A stretch of 64,000 nucleotides of DNA from NCBI RefSeq assembly GCF_001746295.1, contig NZ_MJAH01000029.1, forward strand, positions 1 to 64,000, written 5' to 3'. The DNA is from Streptomyces sp. LUP47B (GTDB taxonomy: Bacteria; Actinomycetota; Actinomycetes; Streptomycetales; Streptomycetaceae). The translations under genes were made by a program, and so were the position numbers. This document shows positions 33,171 through 41,151 of this stretch, in pieces; the stretch's first letter is position 1; each line of letters opens with the position of its first letter. The notes under the pieces were generated by a model. That model was not told the origin of the DNA, ran no database searches, and saw only the letters and a program-made list of their open reading frames with translations.

Positions 33171-34751
33171 CTACCAGCTGGTCTTCCGGTACAGCTCCCA
33201 CATCGTCATCATGGTCGCCGGGTCGATGACCTTCTCGAGACCGGCGATCTCCTCGTTCGCGGCCACGTACTGCTTGCCCTGCCACAGCGGCACCAGCCGG
33301 GTGTCGTCCACGAAGACCTGCTGGGCTTCCTCGATCTGCGGCCCCACGGCCCCGCGGTCGCTCTCCGCGCGCGACTCGGGCAGCAGCTTGCCGGTGATCT
33401 CGGGGGCGTCGTACGGGGTGCCGAGCGCGTTCTGCTTGCCCACGAAGGGCGCGATGAAGTTGTCGGCGTCGTGGAAGTCGGGGAACCAGCCGCGCCCGAA
33501 CACCGGGTACTCGCCCTTCTGGTAGCCCTCGACGTAGGTCTTCCACGGGCGGCTCTTGAGGGTGATCCTGAAGAGTCCCGAGGCCTCCAGCTGCCGCTTC
33601 AGCTCCTGGAAGGCGGGCTTGGTCGTCGAGCCGTAGCGGTCGCTGGTGTACCAGAGGGTCAGCGGGACGCGCTTGGTGATCCCCGCGTCCGTGAGGAACC
33701 GCTTGGCCTTGGCCACGCTGGGGTCTCCGAAGTCGTCGAAGAATCCCGTGGTGTGGCCGGTGAGGCCGGCCGGGACCATCGAGTACAGCGGCTCGACGGT
33801 GTCCTTGTAGACGTAGTGCACGAGCGCCGGGCGGTCGACGATCTGGGCGACGGCCTTGCGGACCGCGGGCTTCGCGGACCACGGGTCGCTGGGGTTGAAC
33901 ACCAGGTAACTGATCTCGGTGGTGGGGTTCTCCAGGAGCTGGAGCCCCTCCTTCTGCTGGTTGGTCTCGATGTCCACGGTGTCGGAGGCCCCGAGACCGC
34001 GGTACACGACCGAGATCTGCTTGTCCTTGAGGGCCTTGACCATCGCGTCCGACTGCTGGAAGTAGCGGATGGTGACGGCGTCGTTCTTGAGGTCCGCTAT
34101 GCCCTTGTAGTTGTCGTTGCGGACGAGCTCGGCCTTCTCGCCCTCCTGGTAGGAGTCGAGGCTGTACGGCCCCGAGCCGCTGATCTTCCCGTCCTTGCGG
34201 ATCGCGTTCGCGGAGTACTCCTCGGGATCCACGATCGACATGGCCGGCGTGGTGAGCACCAGGGGGAAGGTGGCGTCGGGCTGGCTGAGGTGGAAGACCA
34301 CCTCGCGGTCACCCTTCACCTGCACCCGGGACAGCGTCCCCAGCAGGCCGGCGGGGCCGCCGTTGACGTTGATCTTCTTGATCCGGTCGATGGAGTACTT
34401 GACGGCCTTGGCGTCCAGCGTGTGCCCATTGGAGAACTTCAGGCCCTCGCGCAGCGTGCAGCTGTACACGGTGCTCGACGTGTCCGTGAACTCGCAGCTC
34501 TCGGCCGCGTCGGGTTCGGGGTCGGATCCACCGGGGGAATAGTTCAGGAGCGTCTGGTAGACGTTGCGGAACAGTTCCCAGGAGTTGTCCCAGGAGGCCG
34601 CGGGGTCCAGCGTGGCCGGGGCACTGGTGGTCCCCACGACGATCGTCTTCCCGCCGTCGGAGGAGTCCGAGGAGAACACCCCGCATCCGGCCGTCGTGGA
34701 TATGGACACGAGGGCCGCGAGGGGCGGCAGGTATCGGTTCCGCTTGAACAC
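33171..34751 (-). CDS. ABC transporter substrate-binding lipoprotein (peptide type)
   Basis: A 526-aa extracellular solute-binding protein, family 5 (DppA/OppA-like). The signal peptide and lipobox are at the N-terminus (PLAALVSISTTAGC, lipidated Cys about residue 23). GTG at 34751 with AGGAG 7 nt upstream is the best start. Family landmarks include YSCTLREGLKFSNGHTLDAK (the FxLRxxxKFxxG signature) and SGPYSLDSYQEGEKAELVRN. The usual permease and ATPase genes do not adjoin it, so it is an orphan binding protein. Likely binds peptides, nickel or similar solutes; ligand not predictable. Confidence 0.9.
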   Translation of the reverse strand: MFKRNRYLPPLAALVSISTTAGCGVFSSDSSDGGKTIVVGTTSAPATLDPAASWDNSWELFRNVYQTLLNYSPGGSDPEPDAAESCEFTDTSSTVYSCTLREGLKFSNGHTLDAKAVKYSIDRIKKINVNGGPAGLLGTLSRVQVKGDREVVFHLSQPDATFPLVLTTPAMSIVDPEEYSANAIRKDGKISGSGPYSLDSYQEGEKAELVRNDNYKGIADLKNDAVTIRYFQQSDAMVKALKDKQISVVYRGLGASDTVDIETNQQKEGLQLLENPTTEISYLVFNPSDPWSAKPAVRKAVAQIVDRPALVHYVYKDTVEPLYSMVPAGLTGHTTGFFDDFGDPSVAKAKRFLTDAGITKRVPLTLWYTSDRYGSTTKPAFQELKRQLEASGLFRITLKSRPWKTYVEGYQKGEYPVFGRGWFPDFHDADNFIAPFVGKQNALGTPYDAPEITGKLLPESRAESDRGAVGPQIEEAQQVFVDDTRLVPLWQGKQYVAANEEIAGLEKVIDPATMMTMWELYRKTSW

Positions 34752-34893
34752 GCGCTTGCTCCTCGAAATGCCGTGCCGAGAGTCGGCAAAACATACCGCA
34801 GCGCCACGCACACTCAACCGGTTCGTTCACAGGGAGCTCGATCGCCTCAACGTGATGACCCTGTAAATCCCCTGTGAGGCTTTTGTGTGTCGA

Positions 34894-34926
34894 CACGGGC
34901 GCCGTCGGTGTCAACGGGCGCCCGTG
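34894..34926 (-). terminator. Hairpin after the SDR operon
   Basis: Perfect 10-bp inverted repeat CACGGGCGCC / GGCGCCCGTG with a 13-nt loop, 15 nt beyond the stop of the second reductase. No U-tract follows. It probably ends the two-gene operon. Confidence 0.65.
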
Positions 34927-34941
34927 CCGAGACGACGAGGG

Positions 34942-35706
34942 TCAGCTCACTCCGGCGTTGAGGAAGATGCCGCCGTCGACGACGAGCGTCTGACCGGTGA
35001 CCCAGTCGGACTGCGCCGAGGTGAGGAAGGCCGCGGCGCCGCCGATGTCGGAGGGCACGCCGAGCCGGGCCAGCGGGTAGGACGCGGCGGCCTCCGCCTC
35101 CCGGCCCTCGTACAGGGCCGACGCGAACTTGGTCTTCACGACGGCCGGGGCGATCGCGTTGACCCGCACTCCCGGCGCGAACTCGTGCGCGAGCTGCTGG
35201 GTGAGGTTGATCAGCGCGGCCTTGCTGACGCCGTACGCGGCGATGAAGGGCGAGGGCGCGAGGCCCGCGACGGAGGCGATGTTGACGATCGCCCCGCCGT
35301 TGTCCTTCTGCCAGGCGTACCAGGTCTTCTGGGCGAAGCCGAGCGCCGAGATCACGTTGGTCTCGAAGACCTTGCGCGCCACATTCAGGTCGAGGTCGGC
35401 GATCGGCCCGAACACCGGGTTGGTACCGGCGTTGTTGACCAGATAGTCGACGCGCCCGAAGGCCTCCATGGCGCGCTCGACGGCGGCGGTCTGGTGCGCC
35501 TCGTCGTGCGCCTTGCCCGCCACGTGGACGGCACGCTCGGCGCCGAGCTGCTCGACGGCCTCCTTGAGGGAGTCCTCGGTGCGGCCGGTGATGACCACCC
35601 GGTCACCGCGCGCGACGAACGCCTCGGCGATGCCGTAACCGATGCCGCGGCTGGCGCCCGTGATGAGCGCGACCTTGCCCGAAAGCTCGGGGAGTTGCGA
35701 AGTCAT
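34942..35706 (-). CDS. Short-chain dehydrogenase/reductase (FabG-like)
   Basis: A 254-aa classical SDR. TGASRGIGYGIAE at about residues 17-29 binds NADP(H). NNAGTNPVFGPI carries the NNAG motif. The catalytic Ser-Tyr-Lys triad sits in NIASVAGLAPSPFIAAYGVSKAAL (Ser, then YxxxK). The C-terminal strand WVTGQTLVVDGG is typical. It is the second gene of an operon, 12 bp after the first SDR. Probably acts on a 3-oxo or 3-hydroxyacyl-CoA, by analogy with FabG-like pairs; the substrate is not certain. Confidence 0.9.
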   Translation of the reverse strand: MTSQLPELSGKVALITGASRGIGYGIAEAFVARGDRVVITGRTEDSLKEAVEQLGAERAVHVAGKAHDEAHQTAAVERAMEAFGRVDYLVNNAGTNPVFGPIADLDLNVARKVFETNVISALGFAQKTWYAWQKDNGGAIVNIASVAGLAPSPFIAAYGVSKAALINLTQQLAHEFAPGVRVNAIAPAVVKTKFASALYEGREAEAAASYPLARLGVPSDIGGAAAFLTSAQSDWVTGQTLVVDGGIFLNAGVS

Positions 35707-35718
35707 GGTCCTGTTTCC

Positions 35719-36480
35719 CTAGTCGAGCGGTCCGCCGGCGACGTACAGCACCTGGCCGGAGACGAATCCGGCCGCCTCGCCCGTGAAGAAGGCGATGGCG
35801 TTGGCGATGTCGTCGGGCTCGCCCACGCGCGCGACCGGAATCTGGGTGGCGGCCGCGGCCTTGAACTCGTCGAAGCCCATGCCGACCCGCTCGGCGGTCG
35901 CGGCGGTCATGTCGGTGGCGATGAAGCCGGGGGCGACGGCGTTGGCGGTGATGCCGAACTTGCCGAGCTCGATGGCGAGCGTCTTGGTGAAGCCCTGGAG
36001 ACCGGCCTTGGCGGCGGAGTAGTTGGCCTGGCCGCGGTTGCCGAGGGCGGAGGACGAGGACAGGTTGACGATCCGGCCGAAGCCCGCGTCCACCATGTGC
36101 TTCTGGATGGCCTTGGTGACCAGGAACGAGCCCCTGAGGTGCACGTTCAGGACGGTGTCCCAGTCGGAGACGCTCATCTTGAACAGCAGGTTGTCGCGCA
36201 GCACGCCCGCGTTGTTCACGAGGATCGTCGGCGCGCCGAGCTCCTCGGCCACGCGCGCGATGGCGGCCTGCACCTGGGCCTCGTCGGAGACGTCCGCGCC
36301 GACCGCGATCGCCCGGCCGCCGGCCGCGGTGATCTTCTCCACGGTGTCCTTGCAGGCGGCCTCGTCGAGGTCGATCACGGCGACCGCGCGCCCCTCGGCG
36401 GCCAGTCGTACGGCGGTGGCGGCGCCGATGCCGCGCGCGGCACCCGTGACCACGGCTACCCGCTGCTCTGTGGTGGACAT
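35719..36480 (-). CDS. 3-oxoacyl reductase, FabG-like SDR
   Basis: A 253-aa SDR closely resembling FabG. TGAARGIGAATAVRL is the cofactor motif and LVNNAGVLRDNLLFKM the NNAG segment. The active site is IVNLSSSSALGNRGQANYSA and AKAG (Ser, Tyr, Lys). VAPGFIATDMT and VSGQVLYVAGG complete the signature. ATG at 36480 has GAGGAGA upstream. It leads a two-gene operon whose promoter region carries a direct repeat and a palindrome, suggesting control by a TetR-like regulator not encoded next to it. Confidence 0.92.
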   Translation of the reverse strand: MSTTEQRVAVVTGAARGIGAATAVRLAAEGRAVAVIDLDEAACKDTVEKITAAGGRAIAVGADVSDEAQVQAAIARVAEELGAPTILVNNAGVLRDNLLFKMSVSDWDTVLNVHLRGSFLVTKAIQKHMVDAGFGRIVNLSSSSALGNRGQANYSAAKAGLQGFTKTLAIELGKFGITANAVAPGFIATDMTAATAERVGMGFDEFKAAAATQIPVARVGEPDDIANAIAFFTGEAAGFVSGQVLYVAGGPLD

Positions 36481-36501
36481 GCTGGTTCTCCTCGCCCTTG
36501 A

Positions 36502-36561
36502 GAAATCGACCTGGGGAAATCGACCTGAGAATGTACGGCCCATTCGGTGAGCGACCGCTTA
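36502..36561 (-). promoter_or_regulatory. SDR operon control region
   Basis: Two exact copies of GAAATCGACCTG lie at 36502-36513 and 36516-36527 (period 14). Farther up, TGAGCGACCGCTTA (36548-36561) is an imperfect palindrome with AGCG-ac-CGCT core, typical of TetR-family operators. A -10-like TACATT on the minus strand lies between them (near 36530). Confidence 0.5.
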
Positions 36562-36633
36562 GTACCTTCAGCAGACGTGACGCTAGAAGCCATGGCACGC
36601 GGTGTCAACGTCCCACGAGCCAGGTGTGATCCA

Positions 36634-37050
36634 TTACCTGACCAGCAGATCCAGCAGACGCTCCGGTTCGGCGGCCGGATCGGTGGTGAGCCCGGTGTGC
36701 ACCGGGCCCGGCTGGACGACGGTGGAGCGGGGCGCGATCAGCCAGCGGAAGCGCCGTCCGGCGTCGTCGCGGGCGGCCTGCCCGGCCCCTTCACCACCGG
36801 CGCAGACCCCCTCGACGGCGTGGAGCGCGGCCCGGACACCGGCCACGTCCGCGTCCGGGTCGAGCGCCCGCAGCCGTGCCTCGTCGAGGTGGGTGAGCAC
36901 GCCGACGTAGGCCTTGGCGCGGCAGTACACGAGCACCCCCGCGTTGATGCACTCGCCGCGCTCGACGCGGGGCACGACCCGCAGCAGGGCGTACTCGAAG
37001 ACCTCGCGGTCGTCGGTGCGGCCGCCCCTGATGATGTGGCGCTCGGTCAC
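36634..37050 (-). CDS. DUF3037 protein
   Basis: A 138-aa protein of the DUF3037 family. The conserved block is EVFEYALLRVVPRVERGECI, then NAGVLVYC, near the N-terminus, followed by DEARLRALDPDADV and the C-terminal APRSTVVQPGPVHTGLTTDP. GTG at 37050 overlaps the stop of the upstream HipA-like gene (GTGA), so the two are coupled. DUF3037 genes are very often found beside a HipA-like kinase gene. A toxin-antitoxin-like or regulatory pair is possible but not shown. Confidence 0.88.
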   Translation of the reverse strand: MTERHIIRGGRTDDREVFEYALLRVVPRVERGECINAGVLVYCRAKAYVGVLTHLDEARLRALDPDADVAGVRAALHAVEGVCAGGEGAGQAARDDAGRRFRWLIAPRSTVVQPGPVHTGLTTDPAAEPERLLDLLVR

Positions 37051-37802
37051 TTGATCCCCTCGATCCGCTCATGGACGACGGCCGCGCGCGCGAGCAGTGG
37101 CCGTGCGTAGGTCCGCCGGAGTTCGTCCGGCGACTCGAAGCCGGGTTCGCCGGTCAGCCAGGCGTCCGGGATCTCGGCGGTGACCTCGGCGAGGAGGTCC
37201 TCGGTGACCCTGGGTGCCAGTTCAGCGGCGGCCGCGGCGACATCCGGCGCGAAGGGCTTCAGGACGTGGTCCGAGGCGTCGTAGGGGCGGGCGGCGGACT
37301 TCTCGGCGCCGGGCCAGTTGTGCTGCCAGATCATGGTCGCGCCGTGGTCGATGAGCCACACCTCGCCCCGCCACCACAGCAGGTTGGGGTTGCGCCAGGA
37401 GCGGTCGACATTGTTGACCAGCGCGTCGAACCAGACGATCCGGCCGGCCTCCTCCGGGCCGACCGCGAAGGCCAGCGGGTCGAAACCGAGCGCTCCGGAG
37501 AGGAAGTCCATGCCGAGATTGGTGCCGCCGCTGGACTTCAGCAGCTCCTGCACCCGCTCGTCGGGCTCACCGAGCCCCAGGTCCGGGTCGAGGTCGAGCG
37601 TCACGAGCCGCGGCACCCGGAAGCCGAGCCTGCGGGCGAGTTCCCCGGCCACCACCTCGGCGACCAGTGTCTTACGGCCCTGACCCGCGCCGGTGAACTT
37701 GATGACGTACGTCCCGCGGTCGTCGGCCTCGACGAGCCCCGGCAGCGAGCCGCCCTCACGCAGGGGCGTGATGTAGCGGGTCACGGTGACCTCATTCGGC
37801 AT
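37047..37802 (-). CDS. HipA-like kinase-fold protein
   Basis: A 251-aa protein with a reduced HipA/PI-kinase-like fold. The N-terminus YITPLREGGSLPGLVEADDR, then GTYVIKFTGAGQG, holds a nucleotide-binding lysine candidate. NVDRSWRNPNLLWWRGEVWL has a catalytic-loop-like Asp-Arg-x-x-x-Asn, and IDHGATMIWQ resembles a metal-binding DxG. It is much shorter than HipA toxins (about 440 aa) and lacks their N-terminal cap domain. ATG at 37802 gives the common N-terminus. Coupled to the DUF3037 gene downstream. Kinase activity is inferred only. Confidence 0.75.
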   Translation of the reverse strand: MPNEVTVTRYITPLREGGSLPGLVEADDRGTYVIKFTGAGQGRKTLVAEVVAGELARRLGFRVPRLVTLDLDPDLGLGEPDERVQELLKSSGGTNLGMDFLSGALGFDPLAFAVGPEEAGRIVWFDALVNNVDRSWRNPNLLWWRGEVWLIDHGATMIWQHNWPGAEKSAARPYDASDHVLKPFAPDVAAAAAELAPRVTEDLLAEVTAEIPDAWLTGEPGFESPDELRRTYARPLLARAAVVHERIEGIK

Positions 37803-37821
37803 TCTCAGGCCACCTATCCAA

Positions 37822-38226
37822 TCAACCTTGAAATCCACGGTAAGCACTGAAGGGGCACAGCATCACGAATCGCCCGTCAACGGCCTGGGGAGAGTCTGGG
37901 GAGTTTCGACCGGCATGCAGCTTCCCCAGCTTCCCGAGCAGTCCATCGACAGCGGTTCGCCCCTGGCTCCCGGCCTCCGGCACGAAGTGTGCATAGTAAC
38001 CAAGGGTGATCGCCGGCGAGGAGCGCCCGAGCCACCGCGCCACAGTCACGACAGACCCTCCGGCCTCCAGCATGAGCGAGGCACAGGTGTGCGGCAGCAC
38101 GTGGCAGCCTTCGGGGCCGCCGCCCACTGCCACGGTTTTGCTCCCGTGGACTTCAACTTGGCTATGTGCGCGCAGATGCGCAGCCGTCAACTCGGACGAG
38201 AGCGTCGGCCGGCGCTCGAACCCCAC
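37822..38226 (-). pseudogene. Remnant of a tyrosine recombinase/integrase
   Basis: Only the C-terminal part of a phage-type integrase is recognisable. LPHTCASLMLEAGGSVVTVA, then RWLGRSSPAITLGYYAHFVPEAG corresponds to the box II region, with the HT motif and the region around the nucleophile tyrosine. Intact enzymes have LRHTFAS; here the catalytic arginine is replaced by proline. The N-terminal arm-binding and core domains and box I arginine are missing. Codon usage is less GC-biased than neighbours. It is a decayed mobile-element remnant at the boundary between core and accessory DNA. Confidence 0.7.
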
Positions 38227-38356
38227 ACAGGGCCCCAGGCGGTCGTTACCCTGTCAGCATGTCGTGTCCTGGTGCGCCTGCTCCGGAAATCACCGCGTTC
38301 CGCCCACTCGGCTTCGGTGCGATGGCCGGCGAACGGCCCCAGGGGGGATGTGACCA

Positions 38357-39232
38357 GTGCGAGTCGGCGTAGTCATCCTCCCCGAATACACCTGGCCGCA
38401 GGCCCGAGCGCGGTGGCGCGCAGTCGAGGAGCTGGGCTTCGATCACGCTTGGACCTACGACCACATGGCATGGCGGACTCTGGCGGGCGGGCCGTGGCTG
38501 GGTACGGCGGCCACCCTGGCGGCGGCTGCGACCTCGACGTCCCGTATCGGTCTCGGCACCTTCGTGACGTCTCCCAACTTTCGTCACCCCGTGCCCTGGT
38601 CGCGTGAGGTGATGGCACTGGACGACATGTCCGGCGGCCGGTTCCTGTGCGGAGTGGGGGCCGGAGCCGTGGACGTCGACGCGACCATGCTCGGCCGCCC
38701 GGTGCTGCCGCCGCGTGAACGTGTCGACCGCCTGGCAGAGTTCGTGGAGCTGCTCGACCGGCTCCTGACGGAGGACCACGTCGACTACGCGGGCACGTAC
38801 TTCACAGCCAAGGACGCCCGCACGGCGCCAGGTTGCGTGCGCGAGCCCCGGGTTCCCCTGATCGTGGCGGGCAGCGGGCCCCGCACCCTGCGGCTCGCCC
38901 GCCGGCTGGGAGACGGCTGGGTCACGATCGGGCCCGCGAACGCGACCGACGAGCGGACTTGGTGGTCAGGGGTAGGGGAGCTGGCCGCGCGGATGGAGGA
39001 ACTTCAGCCGCTCACCGCTTTCCAACGCCACCTCTCGCTCGACTCCTGCCCGGGGTATTCGCTGAGCAGCGTGACGCGGTTCGAGGAGATGCGCGGCAGG
39101 GCACACCAGTTGGGCTTCACCGATGTGATCGTCCACTACCCGCGCAGCGAGGGCGTGTACGCGGGGCGGGAACAGGTCCTGGAGTCGGTCGCCCGGCTGC
39201 AGGACGGTTCCCCGCCCGTCACTCCCCCGTGA
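38357..39232 (+). CDS. LLM-class flavin-dependent oxidoreductase
   Basis: A 291-aa luciferase-like (F420 or FMN) oxidoreductase with TIM-barrel features. The N-terminus reads VGVVILPEYTWPQARARWRA, with FDHAWTYDHMAW after it. RIGLGTFVTSPNFRHP and MSGGRFLCGVGAG are the standard flavin- or F420-phosphate-binding strands, and VPLIVAGSGPRTLRLARRLG is the conserved late strand. GTG at 38357 is preceded by AGGGGGG. It is the first gene to the right of the integrase remnant and may belong to the accessory region, though no link to the peptide cluster is proven. Confidence 0.85.
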   Translation: MRVGVVILPEYTWPQARARWRAVEELGFDHAWTYDHMAWRTLAGGPWLGTAATLAAAATSTSRIGLGTFVTSPNFRHPVPWSREVMALDDMSGGRFLCGVGAGAVDVDATMLGRPVLPPRERVDRLAEFVELLDRLLTEDHVDYAGTYFTAKDARTAPGCVREPRVPLIVAGSGPRTLRLARRLGDGWVTIGPANATDERTWWSGVGELAARMEELQPLTAFQRHLSLDSCPGYSLSSVTRFEEMRGRAHQLGFTDVIVHYPRSEGVYAGREQVLESVARLQDGSPPVTPP

Positions 39233-39248
39233 CTCCCGACCACCTCCG

Positions 39249-39902
39249 TCACCCGTTCAGATACGCCAGAACGGCCAGCACCCGGCGGTGATCGTCCGGT
39301 GCCTGCGGCAGGTCCAGTTTGGTGAAGATGGCGGCGATGCGCTTGGAGACGGTGGCCTCCGTGACCACGAGCCGACGGGCGATGGCGGCGTTGGAGCGGC
39401 CCTCCGCGATGAGGCCCAGGACCTCCCGCTCCTTGGGGCTGAGCCGCTGCAACGGGTCGTGGTGGCGGCTCAGCAGCTGACGCACCACCTCGGGGTCCAC
39501 CACGGTCCCGCCCCGGGCCACGGTGTCGAGCGCCGAGACGAACTCCTCGACCTCGGCGATGCGGTCCTTGAGCATGTACCCCATCCCGGTGCCGTGCCGA
39601 TCGGAGGCGAGGAGCTCGGAGGCGTATCCCTGGGAGACGTACTGGCTGAGCACCAGCACCGCGAGGCCGGGGTGATCGGCGCGCAGCCGACGGGCGGCGC
39701 GCAGTCCGTCGTCGGTGTTGTCGGGGGGCATCCGTACGTCGACGATGACGGCATCCGGCTTGTGCTCGGCCGTGGCAGCGATCAGTGACGGGGCGTCGCC
39801 GACCGCGGCGAGCACCATGTGCCCGAAGCGCTCCAGGAGCCCGACCAGGCCTTCGCGCAGCAGGACGGAATCCTCCGCGATGACCAATCTCAGTGACTGC
39901 AC
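39249..39902 (-). CDS. NarL/LuxR-family response regulator
   Basis: A 217-aa two-component regulator. The receiver domain starts RLVIAEDSVLLREGL; the phosphoacceptor is Asp55 in AVIVDVRMPP. The output domain is a LuxR-type HTH at about residues 150-215 (LSPKEREVLGLIAEGRSNAA, then IARRLVVTEATVSKRI). The start GTG at 39902 lies inside the last codons of the sensor gene, a 13-bp overlap, so the pair is cotranslated. Its targets are unknown; location near the peptide cluster makes cluster control possible. Confidence 0.92.
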   Translation of the reverse strand: MQSLRLVIAEDSVLLREGLVGLLERFGHMVLAAVGDAPSLIAATAEHKPDAVIVDVRMPPDNTDDGLRAARRLRADHPGLAVLVLSQYVSQGYASELLASDRHGTGMGYMLKDRIAEVEEFVSALDTVARGGTVVDPEVVRQLLSRHHDPLQRLSPKEREVLGLIAEGRSNAAIARRLVVTEATVSKRIAAIFTKLDLPQAPDDHRRVLAVLAYLNG

Positions 39903-41134
39903 GGAATCTCCACTCGAAGGACGGTCGGCCCACCGACCGGTGAACAGAGGAACATTCTGCCGTTGAGGACCGCGAGGCGGTCCGTGATGCCGACCAGTCC
40001 GGTGCCGGCCGCGGTGTCGGCGCCACCGACCCCGTCGTCCCGAATCTCCATCACCAACTGGCCGCCGCCGAGGCGGCCGCGGACCCAGGCGTGGTTCGCC
40101 TTGCTGTGTTTGGCGACGTTGGCGAGGGCCTCGCACACCACGAAGTAGGCGGTGCTCTCCACCTGCGCGAGAAGCCGGTCGGGCAGCGCGATGTCGACGT
40201 CCACCGGGACCACGGAGCGGCCGGCCACGTCGCGTGCCGCCGCCTCCAGGCCGCGGTCGGTGAGGACCTGGGGATGGATGTTGTGGATGAGCTCGCGCAG
40301 CTCCTGAAGGGCCTGCTTGGCCTGGTCCCGCGCGTCCCGCACCTGTTGGGCGGCGAGTGAGCCCGGCGGCAGGTCGAGCTCGGCCAGGCCGAGCTTCATG
40401 GACAGGGTGACCAGCCGCTGTTGCGCCCCGTCGTGCAGGTCGCGTTCGATCCGGCGGCGCTCCACCTCGAAGGCGTCCACGAGACGGGCCCGGGACTCCA
40501 CCACCTGGGTCAGTTCGCTGTCACCGGGCTCCAGCACGGCACGGGCCATCGCCGCACGTACGCCTGCCCAGGCCGCGACCGGATAGGCCGCGATCGGCAG
40601 CAGCAGCAGACCGGCGAGCGTTCCGGCCCAGCCGACGGCGAAGCTCGCGGTCGGCTGGAAGGGTGCGCTCATCAGGAACAGCGGAATGCCCAGGGACACG
40701 AGCGCGATGCCGAGGTCCGTCCACCACAGCACCAGCAGCGCGACGAGTCCGTAGCCGAGTTCGCGCAGGCCAACGGCGCGCAGATGATCCTTGAGCCTGC
40801 TCCAGGGCGGCCCGGCCGGCCGCTCGACGGTGTCGGTCCGCGCGATGGTCATCACCAGGCGCAGACGCCGGCGTTCGTAGCCCGACACGCCCCACGCCAC
40901 GACCGCGGCCGCCGCCAGCACGACCACGACCGCGAGCGGCCCCAGCAGGTCCCACAGGAGGTACTGCAGCGTTCCGAGGCCCGCGACACAGGCTCCCACG
41001 ACAGCACTGGACAACAGATAGGACAGCGACCGCCAGGGCCAGGACGACGTGAGGAAGCTCAGCGGGCGTTGGGCGAGGGCGTCCAGCGTATTGCGCGCGA
41101 TCACGCTGTGACCGTAGCGGCTTGCGGCCTCCAT
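39890..41134 (-). CDS. Sensor histidine kinase, NarX-like (HisKA_3)
   Basis: A 414-aa membrane sensor kinase. Two clusters of hydrophobic helices (about residues 35-80 and 125-195) flank a short loop. The dimerisation and phosphoacceptor domain has EVERRRIERDLHDGAQQRLV with His234. The HATPase domain follows with CEALANVAKHSKAN (N-box), IRDDGVGGAD (G1) and GTGLVGITDRLAVL (G2). It precedes and overlaps its response regulator gene. A downstream GTG at 41104 is a possible start. No extracellular sensor domain is evident, so it may sense membrane stress or an amphipathic compound. Confidence 0.9.
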   Translation of the reverse strand: MEAASRYGHSVIARNTLDALAQRPLSFLTSSWPWRSLSYLLSSAVVGACVAGLGTLQYLLWDLLGPLAVVVVLAAAAVVAWGVSGYERRRLRLVMTIARTDTVERPAGPPWSRLKDHLRAVGLRELGYGLVALLVLWWTDLGIALVSLGIPLFLMSAPFQPTASFAVGWAGTLAGLLLLPIAAYPVAAWAGVRAAMARAVLEPGDSELTQVVESRARLVDAFEVERRRIERDLHDGAQQRLVTLSMKLGLAELDLPPGSLAAQQVRDARDQAKQALQELRELIHNIHPQVLTDRGLEAAARDVAGRSVVPVDVDIALPDRLLAQVESTAYFVVCEALANVAKHSKANHAWVRGRLGGGQLVMEIRDDGVGGADTAAGTGLVGITDRLAVLNGRMFLCSPVGGPTVLRVEIPCSH

Positions 41135-41151
41135 CGGCAGGGGAGCCAGGT

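Noticed and set aside
34885..36501. Long plus-strand frame of Gly/Asp/Val-rich sequence
   Set aside because: Antisense shadow of the two SDR genes, both of which have full catalytic motifs.
38205..38240. tRNA T-loop-like TTCGAGC on the minus strand near the integrase remnant, considered as an attachment site
   Set aside because: No acceptor, D-arm or anticodon stem can be built around it; it is codons of the remnant.
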